A stretch of DNA of 64,000 bases, from the NCBI GenBank assembly GCA_025360645.1, contig JANYBT010000108.1, positions 1-64,000 of the forward strand, in the 5' to 3' direction. The stretch is from Acidobacteriaceae bacterium (GTDB taxonomy: Bacteria; Acidobacteriota; Terriglobia; Terriglobales; Acidobacteriaceae). The notes beneath the pieces were generated by a model that saw nothing but the letters and a program-made list of their open reading frames with translations, was not told the origin of the DNA and made no database searches. Made by a program: the position numbers and the translations under genes. Within the stretch, counting starts at the first letter, position 1, and each line of letters opens with the position of its first letter. Positions 45,374 through 54,500 of this stretch are shown piece by piece.

Positions 45374-48046
45374 TCACTTCTTCCCCGCAAGCCCCGCATT
45401 CTTGCTGTCGGCTGCCGCCATTTCCCGGAACTTTGCCGCTTCCTCCGGTTGATGCAGCGCATCGTATTCCGCCACCAGATCTTTGCGGGCCGTTTGCAGC
45501 CACTTCACAGTCGGACTGGCTTTCTTGGTCAGGGTTTCGTAACCGGCACGACTCTCTTGTTGCGCCTCCGCGAAGCGGCGCTGTCCCAGCAGCGCGGTGC
45601 CCAGCCGGATGCGCGAAATGGCCACGCTGGAGTGGTCACTCGCGAGCGTCTTGGCATAGGTCTTGAGAGCATCCCGGAATAGCTGTTCGGCCCGAACATA
45701 GTCCTTGCGCTCAACATAAATGCCTCCGAGATTGGACTGCGCAATACCAACCTGGTAGTTGGTGTCGCCATATACGGACCGATAGATGTCCATCGCCTGT
45801 CGGAAATAGGCCTCTGCATCATCGAGCGTCCCTTGCCTGATCGCTACGTTGCCCAACTCGTTGAGGGCATACGCCACCCGGGGATGCACCGGGCCATATG
45901 CATGTTCCAGAATCGCCCGCGATTGCTTCAGCAGTGCTGCGGCTTCGTCGAATCGCTGCTGGTAAGTGAGCGACTGGCCCAGAATAGTCATCGTGTCGGC
46001 GGTCTCGGGATGGTCCTTTCCGTACCAGGATTGCACGATGTCCAAGGCCTGCCGGTTGAACCGCTCGCTCTCCGGGTAGTGACCCAACTGAAACTGGATA
46101 GCGCCCAAATTGATCAGCGTGTCGGCCACCAGCGGATGCCGCTCTCCATAGATTTGGCGCTGCATCCCCAGCACCCGCTGGTTCAGGGCTTCGGAGACAT
46201 CGTAGTGGCCGGCATAGAAATTCGTGTTCGCCAGTTCAGAGAGCGTGGCGGCAAGGTCTGCCGGCAGCGCCCGCGGTGCCGACTGAAGCTTCGCTGCCTG
46301 ATCGAGCACCTGGATCGCTTGGTCGTACCGGCCGCGATCTTCCAGCACCTTCCCCAGCGCGAAGGTCGCCTTCGCCACTTGAGGATGATTGGGCGGAAGG
46401 TGACGCTGGCTCATCGCCAGGCCTTGGCGCGCGAACTGCTCCGCGTCGTCGTATTTGGCTTGGTCCGCTCGCAGCAAACTGAGAAGCACTAGTGTCTCCG
46501 CCACAGAACGATTGTCCGCACCTAACGACTTCTTGCGCTCCCCGAGGGCTACCAACAGGAGTGAATCGGCGCGATCATACTTCCCCAGCTTCTGGTAAAT
46601 GCCCCCCAGAGTTGCAAAGAGTTCGGCTTGGGCTTCGGGTTCGCCGCTGAGCAACTGTGCCTCTTGCACGCCACAATCCAGCAGAGTTACCACCCGCAGA
46701 TCTTCGGAGGGTCCGGCGGCCTCATCCCCGCCCTTAAACAAATCCAGGGTGAAGCGTTGAATGCGTTGGGTGCGGGCCGCCTCTGCCAACGCGTCGTTGC
46801 GAGCTTTGGCAAGGCGCACCGGGAAGAAACCCACCAACCCGACCGCGATGGCGAATGTCGCTGCCGTGACCGCCACCGCCCGCTGGTTCCGGGTGATGAA
46901 CTTCCTCATGCGGTAACGCGCGCTATCGGGACGCGCTTCCAGCGGTGCACCTTGCAGGTAATGGTCAATATCGCGGATCAACGCTTCCACCGAGCGGTAA
47001 CGGCGAGCCATGTCCTTGTGTATCGCCGTCAGGCAGAGCACGTCGAGGTCCGCCCATGCAGCCTTGCTGACTGCAGGACTGGTCGAATCCCCATCTGCCG
47101 AACCCTGTCGGGCCTTGGTTGAGGGCTTGGCCGGTTCCTGCTCTAGCAGCACAGCCTCGGCTTGACTGGTCGAAAGATTCGACAAGTCGAACGGGGGCGC
47201 GCCCGCCAACAGCTCGTACAGAATCATTCCCAGCGAGTACACATCACTCTGGATCCCCACCCGACTTCCGCGGATTTGTTCCGGCGCCGCATAAGCTAGC
47301 GTCATCAAGCGCAGCCCCGTCATGGTTTGGTCGGTGGCTCGGTCCAGGCTTTCCACTTGCTTGGCGATTCCGAAATCGAGCAGACGGATGCTGCCATCCT
47401 CCTTCACCAGGATGTTGGAGGGCTTCAGATCGCGGTGGATCACGGCATGGCTGTGGGCATACTGCACCGCTTCGCAGACCGAACGGAACAACTGGAGGCG
47501 CCGCTCGATGGAACACCGATGCCGCCTGCAATATTCGGTGAGAGGCTCGCCCTCCACATACTCCATGACGAAGAAGGGTGTGCCGTTCGCGAGTGTATCG
47601 GCATCGTAAAGGCGAGCGATGGAGGGGTGGTTCAGTTGCGCAAGCATGCGCTGCTCGCTGGTAAAGCGTTCGCGCCGGGCGGGGGAAAGCCAGGCATCCC
47701 GCATTAACTTGATCGCCACCCGGATGCCCAGGTCTTCGCGCTCTGCCAGGTACACCACACCCATGCCTCCCTCGCCCAGCACGCCGACGATGCGATACGG
47801 ACCGAGTTCCCCAAACGCAGGCCCGGCTGGTACGTCAGGATCGAGCAGTTGATTTGCGACTTGAGCCATGCCCTGGTCGAGGAGGGAGTCGCTTCGCGCC
47901 TCCTCCTCCAGCATGGCAGCCACATCCGCCATCAGCGATTCGTCGCCTCCGCACGCTTTCTCGAGGAAAGAACGCTGCTCCGACGGCGGAAGATCCGCCG
48001 CGTTGTGAAACACGGCTTGGATCCGTTCCCAGCGATCGCTGTCCAT
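45374..48046 (-). CDS. Ser/Thr protein kinase with TM helix and C-terminal TPRs
   Basis: 890 residues. The kinase domain (about 83-365) is complete: G-loop VLGEGGMGVVYLAE, K113, catalytic D206 in HRDLKPSN, D224 in LLDFGIAK, and YAAPEQIRG. One membrane helix lies at about 390-410. The rest (about 440-860) is tetratricopeptide repeats with a regular ALG/DTLINLGAIQ-type pattern. The N-terminal 75 residues are a short helical segment often found in kinases that sit beside ECF sigma factors. It is encoded 35 bp after its partner sigma gene, suggesting phosphorylation-controlled sigma activity (family knowledge, ECF43-like groups). Confidence 0.92.
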   Translation of the reverse strand: MDSDRWERIQAVFHNAADLPPSEQRSFLEKACGGDESLMADVAAMLEEEARSDSLLDQGMAQVANQLLDPDVPAGPAFGELGPYRIVGVLGEGGMGVVYLAEREDLGIRVAIKLMRDAWLSPARRERFTSEQRMLAQLNHPSIARLYDADTLANGTPFFVMEYVEGEPLTEYCRRHRCSIERRLQLFRSVCEAVQYAHSHAVIHRDLKPSNILVKEDGSIRLLDFGIAKQVESLDRATDQTMTGLRLMTLAYAAPEQIRGSRVGIQSDVYSLGMILYELLAGAPPFDLSNLSTSQAEAVLLEQEPAKPSTKARQGSADGDSTSPAVSKAAWADLDVLCLTAIHKDMARRYRSVEALIRDIDHYLQGAPLEARPDSARYRMRKFITRNQRAVAVTAATFAIAVGLVGFFPVRLAKARNDALAEAARTQRIQRFTLDLFKGGDEAAGPSEDLRVVTLLDCGVQEAQLLSGEPEAQAELFATLGGIYQKLGKYDRADSLLLVALGERKKSLGADNRSVAETLVLLSLLRADQAKYDDAEQFARQGLAMSQRHLPPNHPQVAKATFALGKVLEDRGRYDQAIQVLDQAAKLQSAPRALPADLAATLSELANTNFYAGHYDVSEALNQRVLGMQRQIYGERHPLVADTLINLGAIQFQLGHYPESERFNRQALDIVQSWYGKDHPETADTMTILGQSLTYQQRFDEAAALLKQSRAILEHAYGPVHPRVAYALNELGNVAIRQGTLDDAEAYFRQAMDIYRSVYGDTNYQVGIAQSNLGGIYVERKDYVRAEQLFRDALKTYAKTLASDHSSVAISRIRLGTALLGQRRFAEAQQESRAGYETLTKKASPTVKWLQTARKDLVAEYDALHQPEEAAKFREMAAADSKNAGLAGKK

Positions 48047-48081
48047 GCTTACTCCTGATCAACTCCTGGAAACAGCTGCGC

Positions 48082-48665
48082 CTACCCTTCCGCCTGACGC
48101 AGTTCGTGTGCCAGCCAGGCCTTCGCCGCTCTCCAGTCACGCAACACGGTGGCTTCCGAAACTTCCAGCAGAGCGGCCGTCTCGGGTATATCGAATCCAC
48201 CGAAAAATCGGCTCTCCACCATCAACGCCTGCCTCGGCTGAATCCGCGCCAGCCCCTCCAGCGCCCGGTCGAGGGCTAGCACGTCGTTTCCCCATGAGGC
48301 CATCGGCTCCATCGCGTCGGTGAACTCGATCGTGACTCCGTCCCCCCGCCTCTTTTGTTGGCATGGCGGCGGCGTGCCGCTTCCACCAGCACCTGGCGCA
48401 TGGCGCGGGCGGCAATCCGCTTGAAGTGCAATGGCGAAGTGTGAGCGAAACGAGGCGAGTTGGCCAGCTTGATCCATGCTTCATTGACCAGCGCGGTGGG
48501 GTTCATGGTGCAGCTTGGATCGCCTCGTCTCACACACGAGGCGAGTCGGCGAAGTTCCTCGTAGGTCAGGCTGAACAGTTCGTCCAGCGCCTGCCTCTTG
48601 TTCTCGTTGTCGCCCACTGCGCCAGCCGCTTCTGGGCTTGGCATTCGACTACTTTGAGACTCCAT
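48082..48665 (-). CDS. ECF-type sigma factor, reading frame broken at a G6 run
   Basis: Two overlapping frames give the two halves of one protein. The upstream half (48665 to 48342) has sigma region 2: LDELFSLTYEELRRLASCVRRG, TALVNEAWIKLA, HFKRIAARAMRQVLVEAARRRH. The downstream half (48342 to 48082) has region 4: ALDRALEGLARIQPRQALMVES, FGGFDIPETAALLEVSEATVLRDW. They join at the six-G run on the minus strand (48347-48342). A seventh G, or -1 slippage there, restores one protein of about 194 residues with RGGGD at the junction. As sequenced, the product would end in a 17-residue missense tail. Possible causes: sequencing or assembly error, true pseudogene, or programmed slippage. Confidence 0.75.
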
Positions 48666-48761
48666 GACGGTTTTTCTCGAACTTCTGCGCAATGCGAAGT
48701 GAAAGCCCACTAGACCCAAAGGGAACAAGCCGGGAAGTGTAATTGGCGGGAGAACCCGACT

Positions 48762-48833
48762 CTCGGGAATGCTACCACTGCACCTGCACGGATACAACAG
48801 TTTTTTGGCTCTGCAAGCTTGCACTCGGGAATG
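48762..48833. promoter_or_regulatory. Direct repeats CTCGGGAATG between the sigma gene and the secreted-protein gene
   Basis: CTCGGGAATG occurs at 48762-48771 and again at 48824-48833, 62 bp apart on the plus strand, in the 235-bp divergent gap. GGGAATG-like elements resemble ECF -35 boxes, so one or both could be targets of the adjacent sigma factor. No matching -10 was identified. Confidence 0.25.
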
Positions 48834-48900
48834 TCGCTTTCAACCCCGGCGGCAAACGGATTTCAATTCGTAACTTGATGAATTCGAAGGAGGAACCACC

Positions 48901-50022
48901 ATGATGACAGCAAAACCCAAGCTAGCCACATTCATTGTTCTTGCCCTCGGCACCCTGCTTGCCGCACCCGCCCAGGCGCAAACCACCACTCCCCCGAAAA
49001 CGCCCGTCCCTGCCAAGCCCGTGACAACGGCGAAACCCGCTGCACCTCCCGCCGCAACGGCCACCGCCAAACCCTCCCCATCGGCCCCACGCGCAACGAC
49101 CGCCGCGCCAACACAAACCGTTCCGGCTCGCGCAGGGTCCACTGCCCAACCTTCCGGACGAACTGCGCCGGTCATCGGCGGCGTAGCTGGAGCCAGGGCA
49201 AGTGTCGCCACCACTCTTGCCACTACGTCGCGCTCCACCATCTCTGCCCCAGCGGGTCGCGCCCCGATTCCGACTTCCTCTGCCACCTCCTTGCCAAGAG
49301 GCTCGGTCGCTGCACCGGGTGGTCGCTCCACCATCCCGATGCCAGGCTCGGGGACCTCGACAAGCGCGTCCAGCTACGCCGGGAGGTCGTCCACCTCAGG
49401 TCGCGGATCCATCCCATCGCTTGCCTCGGGCAGCTCTAACTCCGGTTCCGGAGCTGGTTCGGGCGGACCGGCAGTGGCTGGCCCGGATGGCGCCCTCGCT
49501 ACCGTCCAGTACGGCGGCGGCATGCTGACCATCTACGGCTGTGTACGCCAGGGTAGTCAGGTGGCATGCGATTGCGACTTCAACAATCAGAACCAGAACC
49601 GCACTCAGTACGATACCAACTGGTGGAGGGATACCTACGTCATTGATCAGTTCGGCGACCGCCACGCCCGCGCTTCTGGCTATTTCGTGAACGGAGAGGG
49701 CAAACCGCGCGAGACCATTGATATTCCCTACGGCCAAAGTTCGCGCTACATCATGATCTTCAATGATGTTTCCTCCAACGCCGCGTCCGTCAGCCTGCAC
49801 TCTGCCTACGGTCAACTCGACGTGGAGAACATGGCATTGGACGGAAACACAAACGGCGGCGCGGGCAATGCCGCAAACGCCGGCTCCGACAACTCAAGCG
49901 TCGCGGATACCGGCCAGGCGCTGAAGAACACGGGCAAGCAGCAAGCTGACGCGGCCAAGGGCAAGGCGATGGACAAAGCCAACCAATCCTTGCAAAAAGC
50001 CTTGGACAAAATCCCGCACTAA
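48901..50022 (+). CDS. Secreted low-complexity protein with a compact C-terminal domain
   Basis: 373 residues with AGGAGG upstream of the ATG. Signal peptide to AQAQ (about residue 27). Residues about 28-195 are Pro/Thr/Ala/Ser/Gly-rich and disordered, with many APT and SGSG-type strings. A folded domain (about 200-315) has YGGGMLTIYGCVRQGSQVACDCDFNN with three Cys, then NWWRDTYVIDQFGDRHARASGYFVNGEG. The tail is Ala/Lys-rich and helical (KNTGKQQADAAKGKAMDKAN). No known family was recognised. It is divergent from the sigma-kinase pair, so it may be under their control. A hairpin terminator follows. Confidence 0.7.
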   Translation: MMTAKPKLATFIVLALGTLLAAPAQAQTTTPPKTPVPAKPVTTAKPAAPPAATATAKPSPSAPRATTAAPTQTVPARAGSTAQPSGRTAPVIGGVAGARASVATTLATTSRSTISAPAGRAPIPTSSATSLPRGSVAAPGGRSTIPMPGSGTSTSASSYAGRSSTSGRGSIPSLASGSSNSGSGAGSGGPAVAGPDGALATVQYGGGMLTIYGCVRQGSQVACDCDFNNQNQNRTQYDTNWWRDTYVIDQFGDRHARASGYFVNGEGKPRETIDIPYGQSSRYIMIFNDVSSNAASVSLHSAYGQLDVENMALDGNTNGGAGNAANAGSDNSSVADTGQALKNTGKQQADAAKGKAMDKANQSLQKALDKIPH

Positions 50023-50032
50023 GGAATGCTCC

Positions 50033-50067
50033 CAGCGGCGGGCCTCTCCGCACCAGACCCGCCGCTG
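50033..50067 (+). terminator. Strong GC hairpin after the secreted-protein gene
   Basis: CAGCGGCGGG (50033-50042) pairs perfectly with CCCGCCGCTG (50058-50067) around a 15-base loop, followed by ATTTAT. It starts 10 bp after the stop. The bases from here to the tRNA (50068-50140) hold nothing recognisable. Confidence 0.6.
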
Positions 50068-50140
50068 ATTTATGAAACCAGTTCTAGAATTGTGGGGGAC
50101 TGATTGGGGTGCCGTGCCGGAGAAGTCACGCTAAGAAGTT

Positions 50141-50214
50141 TGGTTGCCCCCCAGGGATTCGAACCCCGATAAGCAGATCCAGAATCTGCTGTCCTACCGT
50201 TGAACGAGGGGGCA
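50141..50214 (-). tRNA. tRNA-Gln (anticodon CTG)
   Basis: 74 bases including an encoded CCA (minus strand ends ACCA). Acceptor TGCCCCC/GGGGGCA, anticodon stem GCAGA/TCTGC around TTCTGGA (anticodon CTG, codon CAG), and T-arm GGGGTTCGAATCCCT are all intact. It lies alone on the minus strand between the terminator of the secreted-protein gene and the cysteine hydrolase gene; 145 bp without features separate it from the hydrolase start. Confidence 0.95.
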
Positions 50215-50359
50215 AAGCGTGCAGACAGGGCTTGCATCAGCCAACCCTTCGATTTTATGGGTTGTCGCAGTGCGGGTCAACAGGAACCCCCGCACAGCGC
50301 AGCTCGGTCCCGCCGCGTTAGAATCTCCCTGACCACTCTCCAGCATCGCGGAAGGAAAC

Positions 50360-50971
50360 ATGGCGACCACCCCTGGCAGCATCGGCACTCACATCTACGA
50401 CTATTCCGAAATGACGCGCAGGCCACTCGATGCGGATCAATGCGCGCTCATTGTCATCGACATCCAGCAGAAGCTCCTTCCTCCGATTTTCGAGAAGGAG
50501 CGCTTGATCAAGAACTCCCAAATTCTCATCCGCCTTGCCGGAATCTTACAAATTCCCACGCTACTGACCACGCAGTATGCCAAGGGCCTCGGTCCAACCG
50601 TGCCTGAGATTTCCTCGCTCGCGCCTGACTATCCCCCCATCGACAAGCAAATGTTTTCCTGCTTTGGCAGCGATGTGTTTTGTTCGTTGCTGAAGCGGCT
50701 GCCCGGGACGCGAACCACTGTCTTGCTGTGCGGCATGGAAACCCACATTTGTGTCATGCAAACGGCGCTGGCTGCCCTACGGGAGGGCTACCTTGTCCAC
50801 GTCGCATCTGACGCGGTGAGTTCGCGTGCGGAGTGGAACTGGAAAGTCGGCCTGGAGCGGATGCGGGATGCAGGCGCTATCATCTCCTCCACTGAGATGA
50901 TGCTCTATGAACTGTTGCGTTCCTCCGGAGCCCCGGCTTTCAAAGAGCTTCTGCCCTATTTGAAGGCATAG
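50360..50971 (+). CDS. Isochorismatase-family cysteine hydrolase
   Basis: 203 residues with the catalytic triad of the family: D34 (VIDIQQ), K96 (IDKQMFSCF) and C131 (CGMETHICV). GGAAGGAAAC precedes the ATG. The fold is used by isochorismatases, nicotinamidases and ureidoacrylate-type amidohydrolases. This one resembles the short YcaC/hydrolase group of unknown substrate. No siderophore or NAD-salvage genes are nearby to suggest a role. Confidence 0.85.
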   Translation: MATTPGSIGTHIYDYSEMTRRPLDADQCALIVIDIQQKLLPPIFEKERLIKNSQILIRLAGILQIPTLLTTQYAKGLGPTVPEISSLAPDYPPIDKQMFSCFGSDVFCSLLKRLPGTRTTVLLCGMETHICVMQTALAALREGYLVHVASDAVSSRAEWNWKVGLERMRDAGAIISSTEMMLYELLRSSGAPAFKELLPYLKA

Positions 50972-50999
50972 CTCGCCCAGTGCTTGCTGCGGACCTAGA

Positions 51000-51923
51000 C
51001 TATTCGGTCGGTTCCACTCCAGTTGGCTTCTGCTTGACCCGCACCACGGTGATCTTGGAGAACCCTTCTTCAAAGGTTGGCGGCTTGAGTTTGCCTGCCA
51101 TGCGCCGCATCACGTCTTCAGGAACCACTCGCTGGCGCTTCTGGTTCCGCTCCAAACACACCTCGACCGGAACATCGAAGTACAACGCGTGCACTTCGTA
51201 CCCGTTGTCTTTGGCCAGCTTGATCCAACTATGGCGATCATGCGGAGACAGGTTCGTCGCATCCACATAATTCATCGGACGCCGCGCAATCAATCGCGCC
51301 TTCAGCATCGAGCGCAGATTGGAAAAAACTAGGTCCTGGAAGCGCTGCTCGGTCGGATCGTCGAACAGCAAGTCGCGCAACAAGTCGCTGGAAAGAGGAC
51401 GGATATCGTGCCGCTTGAACCAGGAACTCTTGCCCGATCCAGGCAGCCCAACTGTGAGCACAACCAAGCCTTTGGACACTCTCGGCGCGGCGGATGCAGA
51501 TGCAGCGGTTGCAGCCATCGCCGCGCCATCTTCCCCGGTTGCTGGCACCACTTCCTTAGCTACGCCCTCCGCGGGTTGCTGGGCAACCGCTGCTGTCCCT
51601 CGCCGGCCGCGCTCTCGACCTCCGCGACCGCGACGACGGCGCCGATTCCGATCCGCCGGCACCGCTGCACTGGGAGCCGCCACTGCCGCATCATCCGGGG
51701 TCGCATCGGGCGCGGCTTCGGCGATTGAGGCCGGTGCCGCCTGTGCCGCCTTACCTTCCGGCACCGGAGCCACTCGTGGGTCCACTCGATTCCCGATGTC
51801 GTCCGGCAACGCTTCCGGCAAGTCGTAATAGGCCGGTTGGAGAGGTGTCTGTCCGGGAGTGGAAGACTGATTTGTTGCTGGTTTCTTGCCGCGCTTCATG
51901 CGCTCGCGCATCCATTTACGCAT
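51000..51923 (-). CDS. P-loop kinase (polynucleotide-kinase/zeta-like) with basic linker
   Basis: 307 residues. The C-terminal half (about 148-300) is a P-loop domain: Walker A GLPGSGKSS, LSSDLLRDLLFDDPTEQ, VDATNLSPHDR and HALYFDVPVEVCLERNQKR (an Arg-rich lid), like T4 polynucleotide kinase 5'-kinase domains. The N-terminal half is disordered and Ala/Pro-rich, with a strongly basic patch (NRRRRRGRGGRERGRRG, about residues 94-110) that could bind nucleic acid. Start at 51923. Divergent from hemQ. The substrate is not known. Confidence 0.78.
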   Translation of the reverse strand: MRKWMRERMKRGKKPATNQSSTPGQTPLQPAYYDLPEALPDDIGNRVDPRVAPVPEGKAAQAAPASIAEAAPDATPDDAAVAAPSAAVPADRNRRRRRGRGGRERGRRGTAAVAQQPAEGVAKEVVPATGEDGAAMAATAASASAAPRVSKGLVVLTVGLPGSGKSSWFKRHDIRPLSSDLLRDLLFDDPTEQRFQDLVFSNLRSMLKARLIARRPMNYVDATNLSPHDRHSWIKLAKDNGYEVHALYFDVPVEVCLERNQKRQRVVPEDVMRRMAGKLKPPTFEEGFSKITVVRVKQKPTGVEPTE

Positions 51924-52059
51924 ATACGGCTTTTAACATACCGAGGCGGTCAACTGCAATCTCCACCGCCCCGCCCGTACCTCGAAAGGCAAGAGATTGC
52001 CCTGCGATGCCGGCTCCGTTGGCCGCCACGGGTACAATTGGTATTTCAGGAACCAACCT

Positions 52060-52944
52060 ATGTCCACAACTCATCCAGCCCGTCCCGAAACTCGCGCTGC
52101 TGAAATGCCCGAGATGCCGCTCACCATCGAAGGCTATCCCTCTCTGCACCAAATGATGCGCTTCCGCTGGTCCGCGTGGAGGCAGTTGCCCCGGGCCGAA
52201 CGCGACAACATCATCGCTGAGGCCACTCCTCTGCTCGTGAAAATGGAGCAAAACGCCAACGGCCAGTCTGCTTTGTTTTCGCTGCTGGGACACAAGGGCG
52301 ACCTCATGCTGATCCACTTCCGCGAGACCTTCGACGCCTTGAATCAGGCCCAACTCCATTTGGCGCAGCTTCGCTTGAGCGATTTCCTCGAGCCCACTAC
52401 GTCTTACCTCTCCGTGGTTGAACTCGGCCTCTATGAATCCACCACGAAGGTTTACAAAGCGCTGATGGATCGCGGCATTGAACCCCACTCCGAGCAGTGG
52501 AAGAGCGAAATTCAAGACACCCTGGCGCGTCAGAAAGAGGCCATGCGACCGCGTTTGTTCCCCACCATGCCTCCTCACCGCTACGCTTGTTTTTATCCCA
52601 TGGACCGCCGCCGCGGCGAGCTCAAGAACTGGTACACCCTGCCCATTGCGGAGCGCCAGCGCCAGATGAACGAACACGGCATGATCGGACGCCGCTATGC
52701 CGGCGAGGTCAAGCAGATCATCACCGGCTCGATCGGCTTCGATGACTGGGAGTGGGGCGTGGACCTCTTCGCCGAAGATCCCCTGGTCTTCAAGAAGCTG
52801 ATCTACGAGATGCGCTTCGATGAGGTCAGCGCGGTGTACGCGCAGTTCGGCAGCTTTTATGTAGGCGTGCGCTGCCCGGCGGCCGAGCTGGGCCAACTGC
52901 TCTCCGGTCAGTTGCCCGCGCCTGCCAGTTCGCCACAAGCCTGA
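52060..52944 (+). CDS. hemQ: Coproheme decarboxylase / chlorite-dismutase family (HemQ)
   Basis: 294 residues. It catalyses the final decarboxylation of coproheme to haem b in the coproporphyrin-dependent pathway. Characteristic motifs: YACFYPMDRRRGELKNWY, ERQRQMNEHGMIGRRYAGEV (with the proximal His region), GSIGFDDWEWGVDLFAEDPL and YAQFGSFYVG. ATG 52060 follows AGGA by nine bases and removes a spurious N-terminal extension. Haem supply fits the many cytochromes in the window. Next gene 41 bp downstream on the same strand. Confidence 0.9.
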   Translation: MSTTHPARPETRAAEMPEMPLTIEGYPSLHQMMRFRWSAWRQLPRAERDNIIAEATPLLVKMEQNANGQSALFSLLGHKGDLMLIHFRETFDALNQAQLHLAQLRLSDFLEPTTSYLSVVELGLYESTTKVYKALMDRGIEPHSEQWKSEIQDTLARQKEAMRPRLFPTMPPHRYACFYPMDRRRGELKNWYTLPIAERQRQMNEHGMIGRRYAGEVKQIITGSIGFDDWEWGVDLFAEDPLVFKKLIYEMRFDEVSAVYAQFGSFYVGVRCPAAELGQLLSGQLPAPASSPQA

Positions 52945-52985
52945 CGGGAGCGAAAAAGAAAATCCTCCTCGACCAAGGAACCCTG

Positions 52986-54500
52986 TTGCCTGAACTGCCC
53001 ACTGCGACTCTCCACACCCAGGCGCGCACCGGCTTGCGTCCATGGATGGAGCGAGTCCTGCAGGAATGTGACCATGCCGGCAGCGATTTGGCTCCCGACC
53101 CCGTCCACGACTTGCGCGTAGCGCTGCGCCGCTGCCGCTCCCTGTCCGACGGCATGATGGCCATCGACTTCGACCCCTCCTGGCGCGCCATGAAGAAGGC
53201 CGGCCGCAAACTCTTTCGCGCTCTGGGCGATCTCCGCGACCTGCACGTCATGCTGGAGTGGCTGGGGAAGCTTGGCGATCCAGACGACCCCGTTGCCCGC
53301 AAGCTCACCGAAGTCGTGCGTGCCCGAGAGGCGGAAGCCCGGCCGTTGGCTGCCGAAGCCATTGCCAAATTCGACCGCAAGCAATGGCGGCAGTGGAGTC
53401 AGTCGCTTCCGCGACGCGCCACTCGCATTCGCCTGGGCAGCCCAGCCTTCGAAAACCTGGCTCTGGAAAAATGGGCGGCGGCCTACGACCTGCACAAGCG
53501 AGCGATGCGTAGCCGATCCCAGGTCGCCTTCCACACCCTGCGCATCGGGATCAAACGCTTTCGCTACACCGTGGAGAATTTTCTGCCGCGCCAGCACAAA
53601 CTCTGGAGCGCAGACCTGAAGCGCTTACAGGACTGGTTGGGCGAAGTCCACGATCTCGATGTTCTGTGGCAAACCGCGCTTCAGATCGGCGCGTTTCCTG
53701 ATCCCGGCAGTCGCGATCTCTGGCGCACCAGGCTGCAGGCCGAGCGCAATCTCCGGCTCAATCAGTATCGCGTCAGGATGGTGGGACGCGAATCGCTCTG
53801 GCGGGAGTGGCGTGGCGAACTCCCCCGCGGTCAGGCGATCAAAACCGCATCGCTGGCCCGCCTGAAAGCGTCAGCACGTTTTCTCGACCCCGACTTCGCT
53901 CACTCGCAGCGCGTCGCCCAACTCAGCCTTCAACTCTACGACGGGCTCGCCCGCGTTGGCCTCTTCCAACCCGAAGAAGGACGAGACCTGCGCAGCGCTC
54001 TACTGGCGGCTGCCCTGCTGCACGATGTGGGACGCGGGACCGAAGCCAAGGACCATCACAAGGAAACCTACCGCCTGATTTGCCAGCTGCCCACCCCATT
54101 GGGATGGAGCGAGCCAGATTTTGCCTTGGTCGCCATCGTCGCGCGCTATCACCGCGGTGCACTGCCGCGGACTGGACAGAAGCCGCTGCTCGCTCTCACT
54201 CTTCCTCAGCGCCGCATCGCCACTCGACTGGCGGCCATACTCCGCCTGGCGAGTGTCCTTGACCTTCGTCACTTGGACAAATCGAACACCCGCCGCTTGC
54301 ATCGGGCGGCAGTCCATCTCGAAGCGAAGGCCGTGGTGATTACCGTCGATGGGTATAGCGGTTATCACCAGTCTGCTGAGAAGATCGCCGCGGCACGGCA
54401 CTTGCTGGAACTCACTTTGCGCAAACCGGTGATCGTCAAAGGCGCATCTCCGACGCGGCGCAAGATCCGTCGCCCGCTGCCCAATGATGCGGCCCGCTAG
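52986..54500 (+). CDS. CHAD domain - HD phosphohydrolase fusion
   Basis: 504 residues, TTG start 52986 (AAGGA seven bases upstream; an ATG 19 codons in is possible). Residues about 15-275 form a CHAD domain: paired helices with conserved His and basic residues ([35 protein letters not shown]), a fold known to bind polyphosphate. Residues about 290-480 form an HD domain like the C-terminal part of Ppx/Gpp[35 protein letters not shown]. The fusion suggests a polyphosphate- or ppGpp-related hydrolase. Its TAG overlaps the convergent recR TAG within a shared CTAG. Confidence 0.82.
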   Translation: MPELPTATLHTQARTGLRPWMERVLQECDHAGSDLAPDPVHDLRVALRRCRSLSDGMMAIDFDPSWRAMKKAGRKLFRALGDLRDLHVMLEWLGKLGDPDDPVARKLTEVVRAREAEARPLAAEAIAKFDRKQWRQWSQSLPRRATRIRLGSPAFENLALEKWAAAYDLHKRAMRSRSQVAFHTLRIGIKRFRYTVENFLPRQHKLWSADLKRLQDWLGEVHDLDVLWQTALQIGAFPDPGSRDLWRTRLQAERNLRLNQYRVRMVGRESLWREWRGELPRGQAIKTASLARLKASARFLDPDFAHSQRVAQLSLQLYDGLARVGLFQPEEGRDLRSALLAAALLHDVGRGTEAKDHHKETYRLICQLPTPLGWSEPDFALVAIVARYHRGALPRTGQKPLLALTLPQRRIATRLAAILRLASVLDLRHLDKSNTRRLHRAAVHLEAKAVVITVDGYSGYHQSAEKIAAARHLLELTLRKPVIVKGASPTRRKIRRPLPNDAAR

